A DNA stretch of 64,000 bases from Pseudoxanthomonas jiangsuensis (lineage in GTDB: Bacteria; Pseudomonadota; Gammaproteobacteria; Xanthomonadales; Xanthomonadaceae): positions 1 to 64,000 of the forward strand of contig NZ_PDWL01000012.1 of assembly GCF_010093185.1 (NCBI RefSeq). Direction: 5' to 3'. Below are positions 6,980 to 15,656 of this stretch, one piece after another. The notes below the pieces were generated by a model. That model made no database searches and was not told where the DNA came from. It saw nothing but the letters and a program-made list of their open reading frames with translations. The number at the start of each line of letters is the position of its first letter. The stretch's first letter is position 1. Position numbers and translations under genes: made by a program.

Positions 6980-8839
6980 TCAGCCCGCCCCCAGCCGCAC
7001 CGCGACCTGGTAGGTCAGCAGCGACGCCAGGTAGGCCAGCGCGAACAGGTAGCCCGCGGCGACCGCCATGGTCCTCCACGAACCGGTCTCGCGCTTGATC
7101 GCCGCCCAGGTGGCGATGCACTGCGGCGCGTAGATGAACCACACCAGCAGGGACAGCCCGGTGGCCAGCGACCAGCCGTCCTGCAACAGGGGCGTCAGCG
7201 CCTGCGCCGCCGCGTCGTCGTCGGCCGCCGACAGCGCGTACACCGTGGCCAGCGAGGACACCGCCACTTCGCGCGCGGCCAGGCCCGGGATCAGGGCGAT
7301 GCAGATCTGCCAGTTGAAGCCCAGCGGCGCGAACACCACCGCCAGCGCGTGGCCGATCCGCCCGGCCAGGCTGTAGTCGATCGCCGGCATCGTCGCGTCG
7401 GCAGGCGCGGCCGGGAACGACAGCAGGACCCACAGCAGCACGGTCAGGGCGAAGATGATCCCGCCCACGCGCTTGAGGAAGATCAGCGCCCGCTCCCACA
7501 GCCCGATCAGCAGGTCGCGCGGGTTGGGCAGGCGGTAGGACGGCAGCTCCAGCAGCAGCGGGTGCTCGCCCTTGTCGCGGCGCCACTTCTTCATCACCCA
7601 CGACACCGCCAGCGCGCTGAGGATGCCGGCCATGTACAGCCCGAACAGGACCAGGCCCTGCAGGTTGAAGCCGCCCCAGACCTGGCGCGAGGGGATGAAC
7701 GCGCCGATCAGCAGGGCGTACACCGGCAGCCGCGCCGAGCAGGTCATCAGCGGCGCGACCAGGATCGTGGCCAGGCGGTCGCGCGGGTCCTGGATGCTGC
7801 GGGTGGCCATGATCCCGGGGATCGCGCAGGCGAAGCTGGACAGCAAAGGGATGAACGAGCGCCCGGACAGGCCGGCGCCGGCCATCATCCGGTCCAGCAG
7901 GAACGCCGCGCGCGGCAGGTAGCCCGATTCCTCCAGCGCCAGGATGAAGGCGAACAGGACCAGGATCTGCGGCAGGAACACGATCACCCCGCCGAGGCCG
8001 GCGATGATCCCGTCCACCATCAGGCTGGCCAGCGGCCCCTCGGCCATGCGCGCGCCGACCCACTCGCCCAGAGCGCCGGTGCCGGCCTCGATCAGGTCCA
8101 TCACCGGCGTGGCCCAGGCGTACACCGCCTGGAAGATCAGGAACATCACCACCGCCAGGGTCAGCAGCCCGAACACCGGGTGCAGCAGCCAGCGGTCCAG
8201 GGTGTCGTCGATCCGGGCGGTGCGGCTGGGCATGCGCACCGTCGCGGCCAGCAGGCGCCGGGTTTCGGCGTGCAGATCGGCGCCCGCCTCCAGCTGCACC
8301 GCCGGCAGGTGCAGGTGCGCGGCCAGCTGGTCGATGCGCTCGACCAGCGCGCGCGCGCCGTGGTGGCGCACCGCCACCGTTTCCACCACCGGCACGCCCA
8401 GTTCGCGCTCCAGCGCCTCGCGGTCGATGGCGATGCCGCGGCGGGCGGCGGCGTCGCTCATGTTCAGCGCCACCACCATCGGCTTGCCCATCTGCCGCAC
8501 TTCCAGCACGAAGCGCAGGTGCAGACGCAGGTTGGTGGCGTCGACCACGCACACCAGTACGTCCGGCGCCGCCTCGCCCGGATAGAAGCCGCGGCACAGG
8601 TCGCGGGTGATCGCCTCGTCCAGGCTGGCCGGGTTGAGGCTGTAGGCGCCGGGCAGGTCCAGCACCGCGTAGCTGCGGCCGGAAGGCGACTGCAGCCGGC
8701 CTTCCTTGCGCTCGACGGTCACGCCGGCGTAGTTGGCGACCTTCTGCCGGCTGCCGGTGAGCTGATTGAACAGCGCGGTCTTGCCGCAGTTCGGGTTGCC
8801 CAGCAGGGCCAGGCGCAGCGGTTCGGCCTGGGCGTTCAT
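6980..8839 (-). CDS. feoB: ferrous iron transporter FeoB
   Basis: A 619-residue inner membrane Fe(II) transporter with an N-terminal G domain. G1 is GNPNCGKT at residues 14-21, G3 is DLPG at 60-63 and G4 is NMSD at 125-128. The C-terminal half carries many hydrophobic helices including the conserved core SFIPLLSSFACAIPGIMATR, whose Cys is implicated in the FeoB pore. Length is at the short end of the family. The start ATG overlaps the feoA stop as ATGA, so translation is coupled. Expected to be active under anaerobic or low-oxygen conditions and repressed by Fur, consistent with the Fur-like box upstream of feoA. Confidence 0.95.
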   Translation of the reverse strand: MNAQAEPLRLALLGNPNCGKTALFNQLTGSRQKVANYAGVTVERKEGRLQSPSGRSYAVLDLPGAYSLNPASLDEAITRDLCRGFYPGEAAPDVLVCVVDATNLRLHLRFVLEVRQMGKPMVVALNMSDAAARRGIAIDREALERELGVPVVETVAVRHHGARALVERIDQLAAHLHLPAVQLEAGADLHAETRRLLAATVRMPSRTARIDDTLDRWLLHPVFGLLTLAVVMFLIFQAVYAWATPVMDLIEAGTGALGEWVGARMAEGPLASLMVDGIIAGLGGVIVFLPQILVLFAFILALEESGYLPRAAFLLDRMMAGAGLSGRSFIPLLSSFACAIPGIMATRSIQDPRDRLATILVAPLMTCSARLPVYALLIGAFIPSRQVWGGFNLQGLVLFGLYMAGILSALAVSWVMKKWRRDKGEHPLLLELPSYRLPNPRDLLIGLWERALIFLKRVGGIIFALTVLLWVLLSFPAAPADATMPAIDYSLAGRIGHALAVVFAPLGFNWQICIALIPGLAAREVAVSSLATVYALSAADDDAAAQALTPLLQDGWSLATGLSLLVWFIYAPQCIATWAAIKRETGSWRTMAVAAGYLFALAYLASLLTYQVAVRLGAG

Positions 8840-9105
8840 GCCGCGGCCTCCGCGGCGACCGCCACCACCCGCACCCGCGCGGCCTCGGCCCGGCGCAGGG
8901 CGAAGCGGGTGTAGCCGACCTGGACCAGCAAAGGTTCGGCGCCGAACGGACCCCGGGCCACGACCTCCACCCGCTCGCCGGCGACGAAGCCCAGTTCGCG
9001 CAGGCGCCGGGCGATGGGGTCGTTGGGCTGGCTGTCGTCGACGGACTCGACGATAACGGGGGTGCGCGGCGGCAGCTCGGACAGCGTCACAGGAATACCG
9101 GTCAT
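8836..9105 (-). CDS. feoA: ferrous iron transport protein FeoA
   Basis: An 89-residue cytoplasmic SH3-like protein of the FeoA family that supports FeoB. The segment ARRLRELGFVAGERVEVVARGPFG is the hallmark of the fold, and VGYTRFALRRAEAARVRV completes the barrel. I use the ATG at 9105, which gives the normal length. It overlaps feoB by 4 nt. The start codon sits directly beside a 17-bp Fur-box-like palindrome and about 16 nt from a TAGAAT hexamer, so the 5' leader would be very short; the ATG choice is therefore slightly uncertain. Confidence 0.9.
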   Translation of the reverse strand: MTGIPVTLSELPPRTPVIVESVDDSQPNDPIARRLRELGFVAGERVEVVARGPFGAEPLLVQVGYTRFALRRAEAARVRVVAVAAEAAA

Positions 9106-9127
9106 TCGAGAATTGTTCTCGATTCTA
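9106..9127 (-). promoter_or_regulatory. Fur-box-like palindrome and -10 box of feoAB
   Basis: The palindrome TCGAGAATTGTTCTCGA (9106-9122) contains the GAGAA/TTCTC core seen in xanthomonad Fur boxes. On the minus strand TAGAAT (9122-9127) reads as a good -10 box that abuts it. Bound Fur would cover both the transcription start and the feoA start codon. No -35 is obvious. The Fur gene is in the same window at 27114-27524. Confidence 0.65.
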
Positions 9128-9253
9128 TCACCGGCCCTACCCTCCACCGCCGCCGCGGCTACCCGTCGCCGGGGCCGGCGACGCCGCGCCGCGTCATGGC
9201 CGCCGTGCCCGGCGCCGCTATCATCGGGGCCTGCATCCACCCGGGAAGTACCG

Positions 9254-10051
9254 ATGGCGGGACCGTTGTCGATCGAACGCGCAGGCGCGGTAGTGCGGCT
9301 GCGCATGGACCGTCCGCAGCTGCACAACGCCTTCGACCCGGGCCTGATCGCCGCCCTGACCGACGCCCTGCTGGCCGCTGGCGCCGACCCGCAGGTGCGG
9401 GTGGTGGTGCTGGAAGGCGAAGGCGCATCCTTCTCCGCCGGCGCCGACCTGCAGTGGATGCGCGGCATGGCCGCCGCCAGCGAGGCGGAGAACCGCGATG
9501 ACGCGCTGTCCCTGGCGCGGCTGATGCGCACCCTGGACGAACTGCCCAGGCCGACCATCGCCCGGGTGCACGGCCCGGCCTTCGGCGGCGGCGTCGGCCT
9601 GGTGGCCTGCTGCGACATCGCCATCGGCACCCCGGCCGCGCGCTTCGGCCTGACCGAGAGCCGCCTGGGCCTGTTGCCGGCGGTGATCTCGCCCTACGTG
9701 ATCGCGGCGATCGGCCCGCGCCAGTCGCGGCGCTGGTTCGCCAGCGGCGAGCACTTCGACGCGGCCACCGCCGAGCGCATCGGCCTGCTACACGCGGTGG
9801 TTCCGGCCGAGGGGCTGGACGTGGCGGTGCAGCGCCAGGTCGAGCTGCTGCTCGCGGCCGCGCCGCTGGCCGCCGCCTCGGCCAAGGCGCTGGTGCGGCG
9901 GGTGGCGGCCGGCGGCGACGGCGCCGTACTGGATGCCGACAACGCCGCCCTGATCGCCGCCCTGCGGGTCTCGCCCGAGGGCCAGGAAGGCCTGGCGGCC
10001 TTCCTCGGCAAGCGCGCGCCGGCCTGGGCCGCGCCCCGCCAGCCGGAGTAA
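9254..10051 (+). CDS. liuC: enoyl-CoA hydratase family, probable methylglutaconyl-CoA hydratase
   Basis: A 265-residue crotonase-fold enzyme. The oxyanion-hole segments are FSAGADLQWM and [19 protein letters not shown], and LTESRLGLLPAVISPYV covers the usual active-site acid. It is directly followed (gap 4 nt) by the MCC alpha gene and then HMG-CoA lyase, which identifies it as the 3-methylglutaconyl-CoA hydratase step by context. The ATG at 9254 is chosen since the preceding in-frame region overlaps the feo promoter. It is divergent from feoA with 148 nt between starts. Family is firm; exact substrate is inferred from the neighbours. Confidence 0.88.
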   Translation: MAGPLSIERAGAVVRLRMDRPQLHNAFDPGLIAALTDALLAAGADPQVRVVVLEGEGASFSAGADLQWMRGMAAASEAENRDDALSLARLMRTLDELPRPTIARVHGPAFGGGVGLVACCDIAIGTPAARFGLTESRLGLLPAVISPYVIAAIGPRQSRRWFASGEHFDAATAERIGLLHAVVPAEGLDVAVQRQVELLLAAAPLAAASAKALVRRVAAGGDGAVLDADNAALIAALRVSPEGQEGLAAFLGKRAPAWAAPRQPE

Positions 10052-10055
10052 GCCA

Positions 10056-12086
10056 GTGTCCACCAGCCCGATGTTCGACAAGATCCTGATCGCCAACCGC
10101 GGCGAGATCGCCTGCCGCGTCATCCGCACCTGTCGGCGGCTGGGCATCGCCACCGTGGCGGTGTATTCGGAGGCCGACGCCGGCGCCCTGCACGTGCGCC
10201 TGGCCGACGAGGCCCACTGCATCGGCGGCCCGGCCCCGGCCGACAGCTACCTGCGCGGCGAGGCGGTGATCGCCGCGGCCCTGCGCAGCGGCGCCCGGGC
10301 CATCCATCCCGGCTACGGCTTCCTGTCCGAGAACGCCGACTTCGCCGAGGCGGTGGCCGCCGCCGGGCTGGTATTCATCGGCCCGAGCGCCGAATCGATG
10401 CGGAAGATGGGCAGCAAGGCCGGGGCCAAGCAGCTGATGGCGGCCGCCGGGGTGCCGGTGGTGCCCGGCTACAACGGCGAGGACCAGTCGCCGCAGACCC
10501 TCGCCCGCGAGGCCGCGCGCACCGGTTTCCCGCTGATGATCAAGGCCGCCCACGGCGGCGGCGGCAAGGGCATGCGCGTGGTCCACCGCCTGGAGGACTT
10601 CGGCCCGGCGCTGGAGAGCTGCCAGCGCGAGGCGCGCAACGCCTTCGGCCGCGACCGGGTCCTGCTGGAGCGCTACGTCGCTTCGCCGCGGCACATCGAG
10701 ATCCAGGTGTTCGGCGACGCCCACGGCGGCGCGATCCACCTCAACGAGCGCGAATGCTCGGCCCAGCGCCGCTACCAGAAGGTGCTGGAGGAATCGCCCT
10801 CGCCCTTCCTCACCCCGGCGCTGCGCGCGGCCATGGGCCAGGCCGCGGTCGCCGCCGCGCGCGCGATCGGCTACGTCAACGCCGGCACGGTCGAGTTCAT
10901 CGTCGACCCGGACGGCGGCTTCTACTTCATGGAGATCAACACCCGGCTGCAGGTCGAGCATCCGGTGACCGAGATGGTCACCGGCCTGGACCTGGTCGAA
11001 TGGCAGCTGCGGGTCGCCGCCGGGCAGCCGTTGCCGCTGGCCCAGGACGCGATCCCGCAGGACGGCCACGCGATCGAGGTGCGGCTGTACGCCGAGGATC
11101 CGGACAGCGGCTTCCTGCCCGCCTCCGGCACCCTGCGCGCGCTCGAGCTTCCGCCGCCCTCGGACCGGGTGCGGATCGACGCCGGCGTGGAGGCCGGCGA
11201 CGCGGTCACCGTGTTCTACGACCCGATGATCGCCAAGCTCATCGTCCACGACGCCGACCGCGCCTCCGCGCTGGCGCGCCTGCGCCAGGCCCTGGCGCAG
11301 TGCCACGTCGCCGGGCCGAAGACCAACCTGGCCTTCCTCGAGGCCCTGGCCCGGCATCCGGCAGTGGTCGAGGGCCGGATCGACACCGGCTACCTGGACC
11401 GGCACCTGGAGCAGTTCCTGGCCGGCGTCGCGGACGTGCCGGGCGAGCACCTGGCCGCGGCAGCGGTGGCGCTTCTGCTGCGCGGGCAGGAGGCCGAACG
11501 CGCGGCCGCGGCCACCGGCACCGACCCGCACTCGCCCTGGGCGCGTGGCGACGGCTGGCGTCTGCACGGCCGCGCCCCGCGCCGGCTGCGGCTGCAGGCC
11601 GGCGGCCAGGACCACGAGGTGCTGGCCAGCGGCCACGGCGGCGACTGGCAGCTGGCGGTCGGCGACCGCGTCCATGCGGTTTCGGCCGCGCGGCTGGCCG
11701 GAGATGCGCTCGAACTGCGTATCGACGGTCAGGGCCGGCGGATGACGGCCTTCTTCGACGAGGATCGGCTGGAGCTGCACGATGGCCACCGGCGCCTGCC
11801 CCTGCGCCTGTTGCCGCCGGCGAGCCGGGCCGGCGCGGCGGCCGGCGGCGGCGATGGCCGGGTCCGGGCGCCGATGCCGGGACGGATCGTGCTGGTCCGG
11901 GTCGCGGCCGGCGACGTGGTGACGGCGGGAACGGAGCTGCTGGTGATGGAGGCGATGAAGATGGAACTGGCGGTCAAGGCCTCGTGCGACGGCGTGGTGG
12001 CCGAGCTGCGCGCGGTCGCCGGCGAGTTCGTCGAGGCCGACGCGGTGCTGGCGCGGGTCGCCGCGGAGGCGCGCACCGATGGCTGA
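10056..12086 (+). CDS. liuD: methylcrotonyl-CoA carboxylase, biotin-containing (alpha) subunit
   Basis: A 676-residue fusion of biotin carboxylase and biotin carboxyl carrier domains. The N-terminus MFDKILIANRGEIACRVIRT, the ATP-grasp loop HGGGGKGMR and the segment FYFMEINTRLQVEHPVTE mark the carboxylase. The C-terminal EAMKM carries the biotinylated Lys635. It uses ATP and bicarbonate to carboxylate biotin for the beta subunit encoded at 2842. The start is GTG at 10056, supported by GGAG 7 nt upstream; the ATG at 10071 is the alternative. Its end overlaps the HMG-CoA lyase start by 8 nt, so the three genes form a coupled operon. Confidence 0.93.
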   Translation: MSTSPMFDKILIANRGEIACRVIRTCRRLGIATVAVYSEADAGALHVRLADEAHCIGGPAPADSYLRGEAVIAAALRSGARAIHPGYGFLSENADFAEAVAAAGLVFIGPSAESMRKMGSKAGAKQLMAAAGVPVVPGYNGEDQSPQTLAREAARTGFPLMIKAAHGGGGKGMRVVHRLEDFGPALESCQREARNAFGRDRVLLERYVASPRHIEIQVFGDAHGGAIHLNERECSAQRRYQKVLEESPSPFLTPALRAAMGQAAVAAARAIGYVNAGTVEFIVDPDGGFYFMEINTRLQVEHPVTEMVTGLDLVEWQLRVAAGQPLPLAQDAIPQDGHAIEVRLYAEDPDSGFLPASGTLRALELPPPSDRVRIDAGVEAGDAVTVFYDPMIAKLIVHDADRASALARLRQALAQCHVAGPKTNLAFLEALARHPAVVEGRIDTGYLDRHLEQFLAGVADVPGEHLAAAAVALLLRGQEAERAAAATGTDPHSPWARGDGWRLHGRAPRRLRLQAGGQDHEVLASGHGGDWQLAVGDRVHAVSAARLAGDALELRIDGQGRRMTAFFDEDRLELHDGHRRLPLRLLPPASRAGAAAGGGDGRVRAPMPGRIVLVRVAAGDVVTAGTELLVMEAMKMELAVKASCDGVVAELRAVAGEFVEADAVLARVAAEARTDG

Positions 12087-12972
12087 CTTCGTCCGCATCG
12101 TCGAGGTCGGCCCGCGCGACGGCCTGCAGAACGAGAAGGCTATGGTCGCCACCGCCGACAAGATCGAGCTGGTGGACCTGCTCTCGGCCACCGGCCTGCG
12201 CACGGTCGAGGCGACCAGCTTCGTCAGCCCGAAATGGGTGCCGCAGCTGGCCGACGCGGCCGAGCTGATGGCCGGCATCTCCCGGCGTCCCGGGGTGGCC
12301 TATCCGGTGCTGGTGCCCAACGAGCAGGGTTATGCGCGCGCCCGCGACGCCGGCGCCGACGAGGTCGCGGTGTTCACCGCCGCCTCCGAGGCCTTCACCC
12401 GCAAGAACATCAACGCGTCCATCGACGAGTCGATCGAGCGCTTCGCCCCGGTCCTGGCCCGCGCCCGCGCCGACGGCGTGCGCGTGCGCGGCTACGTCTC
12501 CACCGTGCTCGGCTGCCCCTACCAGGGGCAGGTGCCGCTGGCCGACGTGGTCCGGGTGGCGCGGCGGCTGCACGCGATGGGCTGCTACGAGGTCTCGCTG
12601 GGCGACACCATCGGCGTCGGCACCCCGCGCAAGGCGCGGGAGATGCTGCTGGCGGTGGCCGCCGAGGTGCCGATGACGGCGCTGGCCGTGCACTTCCACG
12701 ACACCTTCGGCCAGGCCCTGGCCAACGTCGCCGCCTGCATCGAGGCCGGGGTGCGGGTCGCCGACTCGGCCGTGGCCGGCACCGGCGGCTGCCCGTACGC
12801 CAAGGGCGCCAGCGGCAACGTCGCCAGCGAGGACCTGGCGTATATGCTGCAGGGCATGGGCATCGACACCGGCATCGACCTGGAGGCGCTGGCCGCGACC
12901 GGCCGCTGGCTGGCGCAGCGCCTGGGGCGGGCGACCGGCAGCAAGGTCGGACAGGCGCTGGCGGCCGCATGA
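12079..12972 (+). CDS. mvaB: hydroxymethylglutaryl-CoA lyase
   Basis: A 297-residue HMG-CoA lyase that cleaves HMG-CoA into acetoacetate and acetyl-CoA, the last step of leucine degradation. The N-terminal EVGPRDGLQNEK (Arg13, Asp14), the metal-binding HFHD (His205, His207) and the signature GTGGCPYAKGASGN with Cys238 are all present. Length is normal for bacteria. The gene overlaps liuD by 8 nt upstream and the GGDEF-EAL gene by 4 nt (ATGA) downstream. Confidence 0.95.
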   Translation: MADFVRIVEVGPRDGLQNEKAMVATADKIELVDLLSATGLRTVEATSFVSPKWVPQLADAAELMAGISRRPGVAYPVLVPNEQGYARARDAGADEVAVFTAASEAFTRKNINASIDESIERFAPVLARARADGVRVRGYVSTVLGCPYQGQVPLADVVRVARRLHAMGCYEVSLGDTIGVGTPRKAREMLLAVAAEVPMTALAVHFHDTFGQALANVAACIEAGVRVADSAVAGTGGCPYAKGASGNVASEDLAYMLQGMGIDTGIDLEALAATGRWLAQRLGRATGSKVGQALAAA

Positions 12973-15554
12973 ACGCCGCCGGCCACGCCGCCCTGGACGC
13001 CACGCACGACGTGGACCCGGAGGCGGTGCTGGCCGCACTGGAGGCCGCGCTCGCCATCGAGGCGGCGCATCCGCCACACCCGCTCCCGGCCCGCGCCCGC
13101 GAGCTGCTGCGCCAGGCCCGCGACGCCCTGCACCAGGCCCTGGCCGAGGGCGAATCGGCGCGGCTGCGCTACCACGCCCTGTTCGACGCGGTGCCCGACC
13201 CGGTCAGCATCCTCAGCGAGAGCGGGATCGTCCTGGACCTCAACCGGGCCGGGATCCGCGCCTACGGCCGCGCCCGCGGCGACATCGTCGGCCAGCCGAT
13301 CGAGACCCTCAACCCGGACCTGCCGCCGGACCACCTCAAGCCGGTATGGGAGACCCTCAACCGCGGCGAGACCTACGTCATCGAGGTCACCAACATGCGC
13401 GGCGACGGCAGCCGCTTCCCGGTGGAGGTGCACTCGGCCGGCTTCGTGCACGCCGGCCGGCCCTGCATCGTGGCCGTGGCCCGCGACCTGAGCGGGCGCT
13501 GGCAGGCCGAGTCGCGCTACCGGCTCTTGCTGGAATCGATCGACAAGGGCGTGGTCCTGCTCGACCGCGATCTGGCCCTGGTCACCGCCAACCCGGCCGC
13601 GCACCGGATCCTGGGCTTCGACCAGGACCTGGCCGAGCGCGCCGGCCTGGAGCACTGGGTCATCGTCGACGAGCACGGCCGTCCGCTGCCGCCGGACCAG
13701 TGGCCGGCGGCGCACTCGCTGCGCAGCGGCCAGATCGTGCCCAGTACCACGATCGGCATGCACCACCTGCCCAGCGACCGCATGCTGTGGCTGTCGGCCA
13801 CCACCGTGCCGGTGTTCTCCTCCGGGCGCGACCAGGCCGACCACGTGTTCGTGCTGTTCAGCGACATCACCGAACTCAAGCGCGACAGCGCCCTGTTCGA
13901 CCGCGCCCAGTCGCTGGCCCACATCGGCGGCTGGGAATGGGATCGCGGCCGCCGCCAGCTGTACCTGACCGAGGAGACCCGGCGGATCGTCGACCTGGGC
14001 GCGGAGGCGCCGGACATGGATGCCCTGCTGGCGCACCTGCGCGGCGAGGACCGGCGGCGGCTGGAGGCGGCGCTGGAACAGGCGCTGGAGCGCCACGCCA
14101 GCTTCGACCTGGAGCTGCAGGGCCAGCGCGGCGACGGCCGGGTGTTCTGGATCCGGATCATCGGCGAGGTCGAGCCGGGCAACCACGCCTCCACCCGGGT
14201 CGCCGGCACCCTGCAGGACATCACCGAGCGCAAGCAGGCAGAGGAGACGTTGCGGGTGCAGGCGCGCACCGACCCGCTGACCACGATCATGAACCGCGAC
14301 GCCATCCTCGGCGAGCTGGAAGCACGCCTGGAGGAACCTGCGCACGCGCAGGTGGCGGTGCTGTACATCGACCTGGACCGGTTCAAGACCGTCAACGACG
14401 TGCTCGGCCACGGCGCCGGCGACGAGCTGCTGGTGCGCACCGCGCAGAGGATCGCGCTGGCGATCGGCACCGAGGGCCTGCTGGCGCGCTTCGGCGGCGA
14501 CGAGTTCCTGGTGGTGTGCGACGCCGGCTCCGATCCCGGCCAGGCGCCGAAGCTGGCCGAGGCGATCCTGGCGGCGCTGGCGCGGCCGTTCCGCTTCGGC
14601 GAGGAGGAGTTCTCGATCAGCGCCAGCATCGGCATTGCCTATGCGCCCGGCGACGGCCAGCGGCCGCAGCAGCTGATCCAGAACGCCGACATCGCCATGT
14701 ACGACTGCAAGCGCCGCAGCCGCAACGCCTGGCAAGTGTTCAGCCCCGACATGGCGCAGAAGCAGCAGGACCGGCTGCTGATCGAGACCCAGCTGCGGCG
14801 CGCCCTGGACAACGGCGAGTTCCGCCTGGCCTACCAGCCGCAGGTCGACCTGCGCCACGGCACCGTGGTCGCGGCCGAGGCGCTGATCCGCTGGCAGAGC
14901 CACCAGCTGGGCGAGCTGCGCCCGGACCTGTTCATCGGCCATGCCGAGACCACCGGCGACATCGTCCGGATCGGCGACTGGGTGTTGCGCGAGGCCTGCC
15001 GCCAGGCGCGCGAGTGGCAACAGCAGGGCCTGGGCGTGGTCCGGGTGGCGATCAACGTCTCCTACCGCCAGTTCGTGGCCGAGGACCTGGCCGAGAAGGT
15101 GCGCGAGACCCTGGCCGAGTTCGGCCTGCCCGGCTCGGCGCTGGAGCTGGAGTTCACCGAGCGGGTGCTGATCGAGGACGCGCCGGCGACCCTGCGCACC
15201 TTCGCCGAGCTGCGGCAGATGGGCGTGGTCCTGACCATCGACGACTTCGGCGAGGGCTACAGCGCGCTGAACTACCTGCGCCGGCTGCCGATCCACGGGC
15301 TGAAGCTGAGCCAGCTGTTCGTCGAGGGCGTGCCGGGCAACCGCTCGGACGTGGCGGTGTGCGAGGCGGTCAGCGGGATCGCCCGCAGCCTCGGCCTGGG
15401 CCTGGTCGCCGAAGGCGTGGAATCGGAGGCGCAGAGGCGCTTCCTGCTGGAGCTGGGGGTGCCGGTGGGCCAGGGCTTTTTGTTCGCGCCCGGACTGCCG
15501 CCGGACGAGTTCGCGCGCAGGCTGGGCGCGGCGGTGCGGCGCGCGCCCTTGTAG
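12969..15554 (+). CDS. PAS-GGDEF-EAL sensor protein (c-di-GMP turnover)
   Basis: An 861-residue soluble-looking protein. Order: an N-terminal helical region, two or three PAS-like domains (about 60-435, e.g. LFDAVPDPVSILSESGIVLDLN), a GGDEF domain with intact GGDEF at 509-513, and an EAL domain with EAL at 637-639, FTER, and DDFGEG at 758-763. The inhibitory RxxD site before GGDEF is absent (GTEG instead). In the EAL part the usual LKID is LKLS, so phosphodiesterase activity could be altered, though most metal ligands remain. Its ATG overlaps the HMG-CoA lyase stop (ATGA), tying a signalling enzyme to the leucine operon. The stop codon is inside a REP arm. No signal peptide or membrane helix is visible. 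Confidence 0.92.
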   Translation: MNAAGHAALDATHDVDPEAVLAALEAALAIEAAHPPHPLPARARELLRQARDALHQALAEGESARLRYHALFDAVPDPVSILSESGIVLDLNRAGIRAYGRARGDIVGQPIETLNPDLPPDHLKPVWETLNRGETYVIEVTNMRGDGSRFPVEVHSAGFVHAGRPCIVAVARDLSGRWQAESRYRLLLESIDKGVVLLDRDLALVTANPAAHRILGFDQDLAERAGLEHWVIVDEHGRPLPPDQWPAAHSLRSGQIVPSTTIGMHHLPSDRMLWLSATTVPVFSSGRDQADHVFVLFSDITELKRDSALFDRAQSLAHIGGWEWDRGRRQLYLTEETRRIVDLGAEAPDMDALLAHLRGEDRRRLEAALEQALERHASFDLELQGQRGDGRVFWIRIIGEVEPGNHASTRVAGTLQDITERKQAEETLRVQARTDPLTTIMNRDAILGELEARLEEPAHAQVAVLYIDLDRFKTVNDVLGHGAGDELLVRTAQRIALAIGTEGLLARFGGDEFLVVCDAGSDPGQAPKLAEAILAALARPFRFGEEEFSISASIGIAYAPGDGQRPQQLIQNADIAMYDCKRRSRNAWQVFSPDMAQKQQDRLLIETQLRRALDNGEFRLAYQPQVDLRHGTVVAAEALIRWQSHQLGELRPDLFIGHAETTGDIVRIGDWVLREACRQAREWQQQGLGVVRVAINVSYRQFVAEDLAEKVRETLAEFGLPGSALELEFTERVLIEDAPATLRTFAELRQMGVVLTIDDFGEGYSALNYLRRLPIHGLKLSQLFVEGVPGNRSDVAVCEAVSGIARSLGLGLVAEGVESEAQRRFLLELGVPVGQGFLFAPGLPPDEFARRLGAAVRRAPL

Positions 15555-15656
15555 GAGCCGGTCTTGCCGGCGACCACCATGGCGGATGCGTCTGCGTGAA
15601 ACCGGTCGCCAGCGATCCGTCCGCCTCCACGGTCGCCGGCAAGACCGGCTCCTACA
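15550..15656. repeat. REP-like inverted repeat (copy 2) carrying two stop codons
   Basis: Perfect 26-nt inverted arms at 15550-15575 and 15631-15656 (TGTAGGAGCCGGTCTTGCCG plus GCGACC) around a 55-nt loop. The TAG in each arm is the stop codon of a gene: the GGDEF-EAL gene on the left and the MOSC gene on the right. Same family as 2656-2748. Confidence 0.9.

Noticed and set aside
6734..8914. 726-codon plus-strand frame across feoB
   Set aside because: Gln/Arg/Ala-rich translation antisense to feoB, no domain.
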